Below, piece after piece: positions 54,709-63,573 of a stretch of DNA of 64,000 nucleotides (the first letter of the stretch is position 1; every line of letters begins with the position of its first letter). Both the position numbers and the translations under genes were made by a program. The notes under the pieces were generated by a model. The model worked only from the letters and a program-made list of their open reading frames with translations. It did not search any database and was not told where the DNA came from. Source of the stretch: Pseudobythopirellula maris (GTDB taxonomy: Bacteria > Planctomycetota > Planctomycetia > Pirellulales > Lacipirellulaceae); NCBI RefSeq assembly GCF_007859945.1, contig NZ_SJPQ01000001.1:62001-126000 (forward strand), in the 5' to 3' direction.

Positions 54709-55773
54709 CTAGGCGCGATCTTTAGCGGGGCCGGTTGACTCCCTAACCACAAGGTCGGCGTCGATCTTCGATGTGCTGAAGTCGCTGACGGCTTCGCCCG
54801 TTTCGATGCGTGAGAGCACGAGACTCGCCGTCTCGACGCCGATCTCGTAAGGCCGTTGACGCACTGTCGTGAGCGGTGGGCTCATCTGCGCGGCGAAGTC
54901 GAGGTCTGCGAAGCCGATGACCGAAATGTCCTCGGGGATCTTCAGCCCCAGCTTGTGGGCCGCTTCGTAGACGAAAGCCGCCTCATGGTCGGTCACGGCG
55001 AACACGGCGGAAGGCTTGAGGCTGTCGGTGAGCAGCTCGTACGCCACCTCGGCGCCGTTGCTGCCGGTCTCGTTGAGCCGCCAGCTCTTCATCTCGACGT
55101 CGCCGCAGGCCGTGACCGCCTCTTCGAAGCTGGTGCGTCGTTCTAGCGCCCAGCTCTGCGCCAACGTCTCGCGGCTCGAGATGCATGCCACCCGGCGGTG
55201 GCCCAAATCGAGGATATGCTTGGCGATCGCTTTCGCCGCTTTGGCCTCGTTAGTCACCACGGTGTCGGCTACGGGATTCTCGGTGCGGTGGTCGATCACC
55301 ACCACGGGGACGCGGCGTTCACGGAGCTCCGGAAAGTGGTCGTGATACGCCAGACTGAAGGGGGGCCACATAATGATGCCGTCCACTCGACGGTCGAGCA
55401 GCCGCGTGATCGTGCGGAACCCCTCCTGATTGTCCGCCTCGAAGTGCGGCATGTGCTTCAAGTCGCCCGACCAAACGGTGATCGGCAGGTAGTCGGCCGA
55501 GCTGAGCCGGGTGTGGATGCCGGATAAAATACTGACCCAGAACGAGTCGTACGGCGGGATCAACACGCCAACGGTCTGTGTGCGTCCTGTCTGGATCCCG
55601 TTGACCAGCAGGTTGCGGCGCCAACCGAGCTCGCGCGCCGCCTCGAGAACGCGGTCGCAGGTGTCCTGAGCAAAGCGGTCTTGGTCGCCGCGCAAGATGC
55701 GCGACGCGGCGCCCACCGAGACCTTCGCCTTCTCGGCGACGTCCTTCAAACGAGGTACGGAAGAAGACGCCAT
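54709..55773 (-). CDS. LacI-family transcriptional regulator
   Basis: The 354-residue protein has the LacI HTH at the N terminus (PRLKDVAEKAKVSVGAASRILRGDQDRFAQDTCDRVLEAARELGW) followed by the periplasmic-binding-protein-like effector domain (TQTVGVLIPPYDSFWVSILSGI, CISSRETLAQSW, VSIGFADLDFAAQMSPPLTTV). It binds an operator until a sugar or related effector is present. The neighbouring symporter is the likely target, by position. It is transcribed leftward from a 308-bp upstream region. Confidence 0.93.
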   Translation of the reverse strand: MASSSVPRLKDVAEKAKVSVGAASRILRGDQDRFAQDTCDRVLEAARELGWRRNLLVNGIQTGRTQTVGVLIPPYDSFWVSILSGIHTRLSSADYLPITVWSGDLKHMPHFEADNQEGFRTITRLLDRRVDGIIMWPPFSLAYHDHFPELRERRVPVVVIDHRTENPVADTVVTNEAKAAKAIAKHILDLGHRRVACISSRETLAQSWALERRTSFEEAVTACGDVEMKSWRLNETGSNGAEVAYELLTDSLKPSAVFAVTDHEAAFVYEAAHKLGLKIPEDISVIGFADLDFAAQMSPPLTTVRQRPYEIGVETASLVLSRIETGEAVSDFSTSKIDADLVVRESTGPAKDRA

Positions 55774-56081
55774 GCGTTTGCCGGGGTGGGATGTCTTGCG
55801 GTGAGGTGCGCGGTTCGCGGTATCTGCGGGAGTTGGAGTCGCAATATGCTAACTCCGTCGGCAGGAAACAACTGTATCTTGACTCTCCCCTACATAGTCA
55901 CCAAGGTAAACTACTTGCACTCAGCAGGCGATGCTTTTCGCTTTTCCGTTGCGTGATTTTTTCAACGTTTGAGGATCAGCATCCTAAAAGTCGCGCGGCG
56001 AGGCCGCGGGGGCAGTTGGGCGTCACGCACCCCCCTCTTCAATCGCTCTGCCGCTTTGTGTTGTGCAGGAAGCGGGACCTT
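55774..56081. other. Gene-free 308 bp upstream of the LacI regulator
   Basis: It contains the probable promoter of the LacI gene and AT-rich stretches near 55910-55970 (gcttttccgttgcgtgattttttc). No reading frame with coding character and no known RNA motif were found. Copy 2 of the 155-bp foldback element begins at its right end. Confidence 0.4.
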
Positions 56082-56236
56082 AGAGCGGTTTGCTCATTGG
56101 TGTAGACGCTCGGCTCGCGATCGGCGTCATGGCTTCGTCAGCCTGCATCGACAATGCACCGCATTGCCTGCTTCGGCTTCCTCGCCACGCCACCAATCGC
56201 TTCCCCGCTCGTCCACACCAATTCGAAAACCGCTCT
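56082..56236 (+). mobile_element. MITE-like foldback element, copy 2
   Basis: This 155-bp element begins with agagcggtttgctcattgg and ends with the reverse complement motif ccaattcgaaaaccgctct. Both ends are bordered by TA. Almost the whole element can fold back on itself, with caatgc-acc-gcattg at the centre. The short reading frames inside (translated starting MLIGVDARLAIGV) are artefacts of the repeat. No transposase gene is nearby. Confidence 0.9.
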
Positions 56237-56511
56237 AATTCTCCCCGGCCCACCTGCCGACAAGGAGAAAACTCTTCCCTCTGAAAGTGAGTTTGGCGTC
56301 AAACAGAGTGCGCTTCGAAGCTGTAGATCAGCAACCGGCCATGCTCTACAAACGGGGGGACTCGCTCATGGCGATGCGACGGCAACGTTCGTCTTGTTTC
56401 CACTGGAAGTCACGGCGACAATCCACCCGCGACGTATGCTTTCGATAGGGCGGGATCGGACGCGATGGGCCCCATGCCGGTTTTCGTACCGAGAGGCGGG
56501 AGGAGCGAAGG
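56237..56511. other. Sequence between MITE copy 2 and the small membrane gene
   Basis: These 275 bp carry no gene I can support. A GGGAGGAG ribosome-binding site lies near its right end (56498-56505), serving the GTG start at 56512. It could contain the promoter for that gene. Confidence 0.35.
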
Positions 56512-56790
56512 GTGAATCACATCGCACTCTTAGCGAATCTCATCGTTGGCGCAGGCGCCACCGCCAGCGATTCTTGGTGGGGCGCCACGCTCTGGTCGAC
56601 GGCTGCCATCGCAGCATTTTTCGTGGGCATGGGGATCGGGGACCGCAGTCGGCTGCAATTTTGCCGCACTCTGCAGCGTGCGAATCGTCTGCTTGGGGAT
56701 CAGAACGCCGATCTCTGCGAAGAGAATCTTCGTCTTCTCAAGCGTATTGAAGGCTTCAAGAGAGCCGGTAGCGACATCGACCCCGAGTAA
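56512..56790 (+). CDS. Small membrane protein with C-terminal coiled-coil, flanked by MITEs
   Basis: GTG start at 56512 with GGGAGGAG 7 bases upstream gives 92 residues. One hydrophobic span at about residues 25-42 (WSTAAIAAFFVGMGIG) is followed by a charged, heptad-like helix (CRTLQRANRLLGDQNADLCEENLRLLKRIEG). That resembles small membrane-anchored coiled-coil proteins of unknown role. It lies alone between foldback elements at 56082-56236 and 56805-56959, so it may have been transposed with them or the elements may have inserted around it. Coding status is likely but not certain. Confidence 0.55.
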   Translation: MNHIALLANLIVGAGATASDSWWGATLWSTAAIAAFFVGMGIGDRSRLQFCRTLQRANRLLGDQNADLCEENLRLLKRIEGFKRAGSDIDPE

Positions 56791-56804
56791 TCCATTGAGC
56801 TTCT

Positions 56805-56959
56805 AGAGCGGTTTGCTCATAGGTGTAGACGCTCGGCTCGCGATCGGCGTCATGGCTTCGTCAGCCTGCATCGACAATGCACCGCATTGCCTGCTTCGGC
56901 TTCCTCGCCACGCCGCCAATCACTTCCCCCCTCGTCCACACCAATTCGAAAACCGCTCT
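56805..56959 (+). mobile_element. MITE-like foldback element, copy 3
   Basis: 155 bp, same orientation as copy 2 and differing from it at four positions. The ends are agagcggttt...aaaccgctct with TA at both borders (56804-56805 and 56959-56960). The interval between copies 2 and 3 is 568 bp and holds a small gene. Confidence 0.9.
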
Positions 56960-57066
56960 AGCCACGTTCCGATCGCCGCAACGGCGTTTGCCGGCTCCAG
57001 TCGAAGCGAACGCAGAGTGTGTGTGCGATTCAAAGTGGCTACCCGCGCACATCGAAGACAGTCGCG

Positions 57067-57831
57067 TCAGGCGACGAGGTGCATGTCCTTGTCGGCGTCT
57101 GCAGGGCTTTCTTGCTTCGCTGATCGCTTCTCGGCTTGAGCGGCGATCTCCTCGAAGTATTCACGGTCGTGCTTACTGAGTCCGCACGGCTCCAAGACTT
57201 CCGCGGGGATCGGGTGATCGAAGTACCAACGCCAGGTTTCGCCGTCGATCGCTGGGTTTTGCAGGTCGAGCTTCAAAGCGATTGCCGGGTTGCCCAGAAC
57301 GCAAGGATATTCCTGCAGGCCGCCAACCCGAGAGAATCCTAGCCGGCGCTCGTAGAGGGCGGCGTGGCGGGGGTGGCACGCGATCCAGATCTCGTCGACC
57401 CCTTCCTGCAGACCGAACTGCGCCATCACGCGGCTCATTTCGGAGAAGAGTTGAAAGAACCGCTTAGGCGACGAGCGCCGGTCCGCCAGGCACGTGACCT
57501 CGGCCAGCTTCACCCCAGCGGCCCTTCGCTCATCGATCTCGCGTGCGTAAACCGACTCGAGGGGAAGCCCGAGTTCGCCGTCGCAAACGAGTGTCTGTGT
57601 GTTGACGACCTGCCCGTCGAGTGTCGCCACGAACACCTGGGAGGTGTCGAGCAACTGGTGCGGGGTGATGCGCAGGTCGAACTCGTTCTCTAGGCAGAGA
57701 CCCGCGCGACTGTAGGAGTGCTGGACGAGACGAAACGCACCCTCGAGATGCTCCCGAGAGTGGGCCAGCTGAAGTTTCACTTCACTGGCGGACGTAAAGT
57801 CGATGTACCGCTGGTGGTTCACCTGGGTCAT
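57067..57831 (-). CDS. FeeM-like N-acyltransferase (N-acyl amino acid synthase type)
   Basis: With the ATG at 57831 (MTQVNHQRYIDFTSA) the protein has 254 residues. The pattern QLAHSREHLEGAFRLVQHSYSRAGLCLENEFDLRITPHQLL, followed by DEIWIACHPRHAALYERRLGFSRVGG, resembles the GNAT-fold long-chain N-acyl amino acid synthases (FeeM and the exosortase-associated acyltransferases). These join a fatty acyl group from acyl carrier protein to an amino acid such as tyrosine. The C-terminal tail (EKRSAKQESPADADKDMHLVA) is charged. Downstream of a TolC-type gene in a cluster with an ABC exporter, it may make the exported molecule. Confidence 0.75.
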   Translation of the reverse strand: MTQVNHQRYIDFTSASEVKLQLAHSREHLEGAFRLVQHSYSRAGLCLENEFDLRITPHQLLDTSQVFVATLDGQVVNTQTLVCDGELGLPLESVYAREIDERRAAGVKLAEVTCLADRRSSPKRFFQLFSEMSRVMAQFGLQEGVDEIWIACHPRHAALYERRLGFSRVGGLQEYPCVLGNPAIALKLDLQNPAIDGETWRWYFDHPIPAEVLEPCGLSKHDREYFEEIAAQAEKRSAKQESPADADKDMHLVA

Positions 57832-58101
57832 TACGGACTCGTGTTGAATTTGGGCGATCGCGCGGGGACTCCAGCCGCGGCCCGACAAATGCGGAGCCGA
57901 GGCGATCACCACGGGGGGATCACTCCGTGAATAAGGAAAAGGCGGGAAGATGAGGGGTAGCGTGAGGAGGGGGTGATCGCCGGTAGCGGCGTCACATCTA
58001 AAAAGTAGCTCACGATCCCCAGGGAGGCCCCGCCGCAACACCAGGGTGCGGGGACACGACACGGCGAAACGCCGGTCGTGTCGGTCGGTGGGGTTGTGCG
58101 A

Positions 58102-59436
58102 CTATTGCCGCCCGCACAATCGTCGACACTCGTCCCGCAGCAGCCCCGAGACAAACCTCAGCCGAAGCTGTGAGAGAGCCCGCTCGGTTTGAGCAATCAC
58201 GAAGCGCGCCTCGGCTTCGGCCATCTCCGCATGAGCGGCCGTGGCTTCCGAGGCGAGAGTGACCCCCTGCTCCTGGCGTCGGAGCGCCTGGTCGTGCCGC
58301 ACCCCCGTGTAGTCGAGCGACTCGCGTGCGGCGTTTTCCTCGGCGAGCGCCTCGCTGCGCAGGTTCCACGCCTGGTGCACCTCGATAGCGATCTGCTCCA
58401 GCAGATAGCGATACTGGGCCCGCAACGCAGCCGCACGGGCGGTCGAAGCCAGGGCGCTCTGGTGCTTCTTACCGCCGTCGAGTGCCTGCCAATCGAGGTA
58501 AAGCCCCGCCAGGGCGACCCCCTCGGGCGATTGGTAGCGGTTCTCTTCGTAATCGAAGCCGACCTCGACACGGAGTTCGGGATACCTGGCGGCGAGCCAC
58601 GCCGACGACTCGTGCAGGCTGGCGTCGACCCGTTGATGCAATTCGTTCACGTCGGGCCGCGTCTGCTTGGCGGTCTTGGTCAGATAGTCTAAGCAGTGCG
58701 GCATCAGCGGGATCGCGAGCTCGGAAAGCTCGACGTGACAGTCGAGCCTGCGGCCGAGCACGAGGTTGTAGTTGGCGGCCGCCTGATTGTGAGCGCTCTG
58801 GGCCTTGAGCAAATCGCGTTCGGCGTGGGCCACAGAAACCCTCGCGGCCTGAGCTTGCTGTTGCGTGGCTTGCTGCTGCTGTGCTTGCTGCGTGGTCTCG
58901 TGGGCGCGTACCCTCGCCACTTCAAGCAGCCGATCGGCAGCGCGGAGCGTTTGGGTCGTCTGGAGCACCGCGACATAAGCCTCAGCGACCGCCATCAATA
59001 GTTGCGATTCGGTCCATTCGGAAGACTCCACGCTCGCGAACGATCGCAGTTCCGCCGCGCGTACGGTGCTGTTGATACGCCCCGCGTTCCACAGCGGCTT
59101 GGAGGCGTGGGCCGAAAAACCCGCCGCGTTCTGCTGGGCGAAGGGCTGTCGGAACGTACCGAACCCTGGAAAAGTCGAGACGAAGCTTGGAGTGTCCGAG
59201 CGAGCGGTGTAGCCCTGGCGGGTGCTGAGCGTGGTAGCTCGTTCGGCCGCCGCCGCCAACGCCTCGTGACGAGCCGCTTCAGCAGAATAGTGCGAAGCCT
59301 CGAGGCTCTGGTTTTTGGCGATCGCCTCGCTCCAAGCGCTGACAAGCGACTCCGCGCCAAGGCATTCCAGCCCAACGCCCCAACATAGAGCGATGGCCAA
59401 CAGGGCGGATAGCGGTGCTAGCGGGCGGGCGGGCAT
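58102..59436 (-). CDS. Outer-membrane efflux protein (TolC family)
   Basis: From MPARPLAPLSALL (59436) the protein has 444 residues with a signal peptide ending near GLECLGA. The body contains two long helical halves of the TolC type: LVSAWSEAIAKNQSLEASHYSAEAARHEALAAAAERA, then later PDVNELHQRVDASLHESSAWLAARYPELRVEVGF. A Q/A-rich coiled coil lies near 195-215 (QQAQQQQATQQQAQAA). TolC-type proteins form the outer-membrane channel for tripartite export. The inner-membrane ABC transporter and fusion protein encoded divergently upstream would complete such a pump. Confidence 0.9.
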   Translation of the reverse strand: MPARPLAPLSALLAIALCWGVGLECLGAESLVSAWSEAIAKNQSLEASHYSAEAARHEALAAAAERATTLSTRQGYTARSDTPSFVSTFPGFGTFRQPFAQQNAAGFSAHASKPLWNAGRINSTVRAAELRSFASVESSEWTESQLLMAVAEAYVAVLQTTQTLRAADRLLEVARVRAHETTQQAQQQQATQQQAQAARVSVAHAERDLLKAQSAHNQAAANYNLVLGRRLDCHVELSELAIPLMPHCLDYLTKTAKQTRPDVNELHQRVDASLHESSAWLAARYPELRVEVGFDYEENRYQSPEGVALAGLYLDWQALDGGKKHQSALASTARAAALRAQYRYLLEQIAIEVHQAWNLRSEALAEENAARESLDYTGVRHDQALRRQEQGVTLASEATAAHAEMAEAEARFVIAQTERALSQLRLRFVSGLLRDECRRLCGRQ

Positions 59437-59648
59437 CGTTGGGCGGCAGGGACCTCGATAAGCTCTTGAGTGGCGGCGTTTGCTACCTACTTCATCGGCC
59501 ACACTCCGCAGCGCCCCCGCTTTAGGTCGTGCGGATGACAAGAAACTCTTCCGAAGTGTCACGGTCCTTCTACCGCCAGCCGCCTCTTCTACCCCGTCGC
59601 GAGTGCTACGGGTGCATTTGCAGCGACGGTCACCTAAGTGCCGCTCGA

Positions 59649-60227
59649 CTAGGCGGCGTCACGCCGCCAGGCTTTTTCTTCGCGGGCTGCTAGCAACCCG
59701 ATGTCGCCTGTCGATGCCATTGAAGCGAGGCTCGGCATGGGGATCGTGGCCGGAATAACTTCCTCTTCCGTGTCCGCCTCAGCCCTAATTCTCAGTTTCC
59801 GATCGGAGCGAATTCGCCAGGCACGCATAGCCTCGGAGAGCGACCATGCTATCGGCCACAACCCCCAAGCTACCATCCATGGGATCGCCATCACGCCGTA
59901 AACCGTGGCTAGCAGCATGCCGATCGACCACCGCGTGGATAGGCTCCAGCAGATGCGCCTGCCCGATTCTTGTAGTGCGGCCTCCAGTTGGCTATTCGCC
60001 ACCCCTTCCAATCGGCCTAAAAACCACCAAGGCGCCAGCGGGTTTTCCGCGTGCTCGAGCACGGCTCGCAAGTGAATCGCGTGTCCTTGTTTAGTGAGCG
60101 CCACCAAATGCCAGGGCCACACGCTGTGGGTGGTGCTGAGCGCCACCAGGCGGTTCACTCTCCCCCGCAAGGCCAGGTAGGCCACAAGGAAGTAGCAGTT
60201 TCCCCATTGCAGGCGAGGCAAATGCAT
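59649..60227 (-). CDS. Membrane protein of unknown function
   Basis: The 192-residue frame has hydrophobic segments at about residues 10-25, 98-125 and 119-135 (STRWSIGMLLATVYGVMAIPWMVAWGLWPIAWSL) and a charged C-terminal third (IRSDRKLRIRAEADTEEEV). It does not resemble a family I know. It precedes the TolC-type gene on the same strand by 212 bp, so it may share a promoter with the N-acyltransferase group. No clear ribosome-binding site lies before the ATG at 60227. Confidence 0.55.
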   Translation of the reverse strand: MHLPRLQWGNCYFLVAYLALRGRVNRLVALSTTHSVWPWHLVALTKQGHAIHLRAVLEHAENPLAPWWFLGRLEGVANSQLEAALQESGRRICWSLSTRWSIGMLLATVYGVMAIPWMVAWGLWPIAWSLSEAMRAWRIRSDRKLRIRAEADTEEEVIPATIPMPSLASMASTGDIGLLAAREEKAWRRDAA

Positions 60228-60583
60228 GGCGGTAAATGCAGCGAAACGAGACGACGGGACTGTTGATTAGCAGTGTTGGGAACCGCATCTCTCATCGTCC
60301 GCGCAGCAGTTCGGTCGCCATGAGGATCGTGTGATGTTGCGCAATATCGCAATCCGTAAAGCATTACTAGCACTCGCTTTACCGCTTTCGGGGGGGCGGT
60401 AGTTGCAAGCAGTTCAGGCTGCCGCATAGCCGTAGTAGGCGAAGCTTTGACTCGATGTCCTAGACTCCCTTAGTCGAAGTAAGGATTAGGCAAACCGTAA
60501 AAGGTTGGCCCAATGTGCCGGCCACCCGGAGCACGCTTTTGCCAAATTGGGCGCCTCGCGGCCCCAGAACCTGACAAAGAGAT
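60228..60583. promoter_or_regulatory. Divergent promoter region of the export cluster
   Basis: These 356 bp separate the leftward membrane-TolC-acyltransferase genes from the rightward ABC exporter genes. A short dyad ttgcg-caatat-cgcaa at 60337-60352 could be an operator. The AT-richer area around 60330-60400 is a plausible promoter zone, but no standard sigma-70 pair is convincing. Confidence 0.4.
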
Positions 60584-61705
60584 ATGGACGAAGTCGCGGT
60601 CAAAATGTTGTTCGCCGATCGCGGCAAGTTGTTCACCGCTTTGGTCGGTGTGGTCTTCGCTGTCGTGTTGGTAAACGTTCAAGGCGGCCTGTTCATCGGC
60701 CTCATCCGCAAAGCAAGTCTGCTGGTGGATCAGGGATCGGCGGATATCTGGGTCGGCCACCGGCGGATGAACAACGTCGACTTCCCGCACGATATCCCAC
60801 GGCAGTGGATCCACCGCGTGCGTTCGATCGAAGGGGTGGAGCGCGCCGAGCCCTACGTCGTGGGGCATTCCGTGATGACGCTTCCCAGCGGAGGATTCGA
60901 GCAGGTGCTGGTGGTCGGAAGCGACAGCGCGTCGCTGTTGGGGGGCGTCAGCCAACTGGCTGTTGGCGACCCCCAGAGCATCCGGGAGCCCGACGCGATC
61001 TTCCTCGACACGGGAGATCTGGACAAAGTCGAGAATCCACAGATCGGTGAGGTTCGCGAGATCGGGCGTCGCCGTGCGCGCATCGCCGGGTACACCGAGG
61101 GCATCCTGGGCTTTCTCGTTACCCCCTACGTGTTTACCACGCTCGACCGAGCCTCCGACTACCTCCGCAAGCCGACCGATCGCGTTTCCTATTTTCTCGT
61201 TGAGCTAAGCCCCGGCGCCGACACGGACCAGGTTCAAGGTCTTATCAGGCAGCGGCTCCCCGACGCCGAAACCATGACATGCAATGAGTACGCCTGGGTA
61301 TCGATCGATTACTGGCTGCGGCGCACCGGCATCGGACTGAGCTTTGGCGCTGCTACCGGCTTGGGGCTGATCGTGGGGCTGATCGTTGTCGGGCAGACGC
61401 TCTACGCCTCGGTGCTCGACCGCATGAATGAGTTCGCCACGCTCAAGGCGATCGGCGCAAACGAATCGCAGATCCGTGCGGTGGTCTTGTGTCAGGCGTT
61501 GCTGCTCGCGCTGGTCGGCTCTGCGATAGGCCTCGTGGTTACGGGCGTTCTGCAAACGCTCCTCGACAACCCGCGGGCGCCGATCTCGATCCCCTGGTTG
61601 GTGAGCGTAGGGAGCTGCGTCATGGTGACGGCCATCTGCCTCGTCGCATCGCTTGCGCCTTACCTCCGGTTGCGCAGGATCGATCCAGCGCTCGTTTTGC
61701 ATTAA
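60584..61705 (+). CDS. ABC transporter permease, DevC/MacB-type
   Basis: This 373-residue protein has one N-terminal span (LFTALVGVVFAVVLVNVQGGLF), a periplasmic domain of about 200 residues (SADIWVGHRRMNNVDFPHDIPRQW), and three C-terminal spans. The conserved VLDRMNEFATLKAIGANESQIRAVV element is the FtsX/MacB coupling loop. DevC-type permeases act with a DevA ATPase and DevB fusion protein to export glycolipids or peptides across both membranes. The ATPase and fusion-protein genes follow, 24 and 17 bp apart. Confidence 0.92.
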   Translation: MDEVAVKMLFADRGKLFTALVGVVFAVVLVNVQGGLFIGLIRKASLLVDQGSADIWVGHRRMNNVDFPHDIPRQWIHRVRSIEGVERAEPYVVGHSVMTLPSGGFEQVLVVGSDSASLLGGVSQLAVGDPQSIREPDAIFLDTGDLDKVENPQIGEVREIGRRRARIAGYTEGILGFLVTPYVFTTLDRASDYLRKPTDRVSYFLVELSPGADTDQVQGLIRQRLPDAETMTCNEYAWVSIDYWLRRTGIGLSFGAATGLGLIVGLIVVGQTLYASVLDRMNEFATLKAIGANESQIRAVVLCQALLLALVGSAIGLVVTGVLQTLLDNPRAPISIPWLVSVGSCVMVTAICLVASLAPYLRLRRIDPALVLH

Positions 61706-61729
61706 CCACCTTGGCACAAACGATCCGCG

Positions 61730-62497
61730 ATGACGCCTCTCACCCAGCACGACGCGAGCCTAAGCGACGCCAACGGCGTTGCGCCCGCCCTCGACTTGCG
61801 CGGCTTGTCGAAGTCTTACAGCCGTGGCGGCGCCGTCACCCAGGTGTTGCACGAGGTGTCGCTCGAGATCCAACGCGGCGAGTGCGTTTTCTTGCTGGGA
61901 CCGTCGGGCAGCGGCAAGAGCACCCTGCTGTCAATCATCGGCTGCTTGCTGAGCCCCGACGCCGGCGAGGTGCGGGTGCTTGGTCAGGACGTCACTCGAC
62001 TCGACCTCGAGCAACGAGCGATCCTGCGCCGCCGAATGATCGGGTTCGTCTTCCAAAGGTTTCACCTTATCCGCGGCCTTTCGGCCGTTGAGAACGTGGC
62101 GGTGCCGTTACGGCTCGATGGCGTCGACGCCTCGCGGGCAATCGAGCGGTCGCTCGAGTTGCTCGACCGCGTTGGGTTAGCCGACAAGGCGCGACAGCCC
62201 CCCAGCCGGCTTAGCGTGGGCCAGTGCCAGCGGGTGGCGATCGCCCGCGCCCTGGTGGCCGATCCCCATATCGTGCTCGCAGATGAGCCGACCGCGTCGC
62301 TCGACGCCGAGTCGGGTCAGCAGGCTATGGCGTTATTGCGGGAATTAACGGTTGAGACCGGCAGGACCCTGATCGTAGTTACCCACGACCAGCGGATCGT
62401 ACCGAAGGGCCCCACCAACGATCGTACGTTTGAGGTAGACAGCGGACGCCTCCGTTTAAAAACGCCCCAAGGAGCAGCAGGCGCCCAATCGCTCTAG
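61730..62497 (+). CDS. ABC transporter ATPase, LolD/MacB/DevA type
   Basis: In this 255-residue ATPase, Walker A is GPSGSGKST at residues 57-65, the ABC signature reads LSVGQCQRV near 165, and Walker B is IVLADEPTASLDAESG near 182-195. The sequence is the LolD/MacB/DevA branch, whose members power mechanotransmission-type exporters. It would energise the neighbouring DevC-like permease. The signature Cys in VGQCQR replaces the usual Gln/Gln pattern but is expected to be tolerated. Confidence 0.93.
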   Translation: MTPLTQHDASLSDANGVAPALDLRGLSKSYSRGGAVTQVLHEVSLEIQRGECVFLLGPSGSGKSTLLSIIGCLLSPDAGEVRVLGQDVTRLDLEQRAILRRRMIGFVFQRFHLIRGLSAVENVAVPLRLDGVDASRAIERSLELLDRVGLADKARQPPSRLSVGQCQRVAIARALVADPHIVLADEPTASLDAESGQQAMALLRELTVETGRTLIVVTHDQRIVPKGPTNDRTFEVDSGRLRLKTPQGAAGAQSL

Positions 62498-62514
62498 GGA
62501 TAGCAGCACACGAA

Positions 62515-63573
62515 ATGACGCGTTTCATATTCCTCACAACAGTCCTTGCCGCCATCGGTTCGACGGCTTGGTTTATCGACTTCCAGTCGGCGGCTGTAGA
62601 GCCCGCCCCGGCGTCGCACGCCCCTTCCGAGGAGATCTGCGCACCCGGAATAGTCGAAGGCGCCACCGAATCGATTGCTCTGAGGCCCGAGTTGAGTGGC
62701 GTGGTCGTCGAGCGGCTAGTGGCCGTCGGCGATTGGGTTCAATCGGGACAAACGCTTGTGAGGTTCGACGACCGCTCGGCGCGACTCGAACTGGCGGAAG
62801 CGCAAGCTCAGCTCGCACTCTCTCAGGCGAGGTTGGAGCGCATACTCAATGGCGCAAGAAACCACGAGCGCGACGAGGCTCGCGCGCTAGAAGGGGCGGC
62901 CGAGTCTAGGCTCTCGCAAGCGATCACAGCTCTCGGCCGTATCGAGCAGCTCGAACGCAAGAACGCTCTGCCCGCCCAAGAAGCCGACGACGCTCGCTCG
63001 AAGGTCGAGACGCTACGCGCCGAATTGGCCGCCTCACGAGCACGGCTCGCGCTGCTCGAGGCGCCGGCCCGTGAAGACGAAGTGCGACTGGCTCGCGCCC
63101 AAGTCTCCGCGGCCGAGGCCTCGGTGGGTCTCGCGCAGGTGATGCTCGAGAAGCGGCTGATCCGCGCCCCCTGCGACGCGCGTGTGCTCGACATCGACGC
63201 CGAGCTGGGCGAACTGATCGGCCCCGCCGACCAGAATCCGGTCGTCGTGCTAGCCGACACCCGCCAACTGCGGGTGCGGGCGTTCATCGAGGAGCTCGAC
63301 GCGCCGCACACCCCAATCGGCGCCGCCACAACGATCACCGCCGATGGCTTGCCGGGCGAAACATTCCACGGCGTGATCACCTCGATCAGCCCGCGTATGG
63401 CGGCGAAGGAGTTCTTCACCAATCGCCCCAACGAGATGTACGACGCCAAGACACGCGAGGCGATCGTCGAAGTGCAAGAAGGCTCCGGTCTGATTGTCGG
63501 CCTGCGGGTCGATCTGCGGATCGACAGCACTCAGGCGACAATGCTCTCAGCCGAGGGAAGGAGCCTGCGATGA
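62515..63573 (+). CDS. Membrane fusion protein (HlyD/DevB type)
   Basis: The 352-residue protein has an N-terminal span (FIFLTTVLAAIGSTAWFI), a lipoyl half-motif (ALRPELSGVVVERLVAVGDWVQSGQTLVRFDDRSA), a long coiled coil (about 85-215), and the second lipoyl and beta-barrel region (IRAPCDARVLDIDAELGELIGP). Such proteins bridge the inner-membrane ABC transporter and an outer-membrane TolC channel. Its stop overlaps the next start by 4 bp (ATGA), so the downstream nitroreductase-like gene is translated with it. Confidence 0.92.
   Translation: MTRFIFLTTVLAAIGSTAWFIDFQSAAVEPAPASHAPSEEICAPGIVEGATESIALRPELSGVVVERLVAVGDWVQSGQTLVRFDDRSARLELAEAQAQLALSQARLERILNGARNHERDEARALEGAAESRLSQAITALGRIEQLERKNALPAQEADDARSKVETLRAELAASRARLALLEAPAREDEVRLARAQVSAAEASVGLAQVMLEKRLIRAPCDARVLDIDAELGELIGPADQNPVVVLADTRQLRVRAFIEELDAPHTPIGAATTITADGLPGETFHGVITSISPRMAAKEFFTNRPNEMYDAKTREAIVEVQEGSGLIVGLRVDLRIDSTQATMLSAEGRSLR

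Noticed and set aside
56154-56750. 198-residue frame starting inside MITE copy 2
   Set aside because: It begins in the repeat, has shifting composition and overlaps the better supported GTG-started 92-residue gene in another frame.
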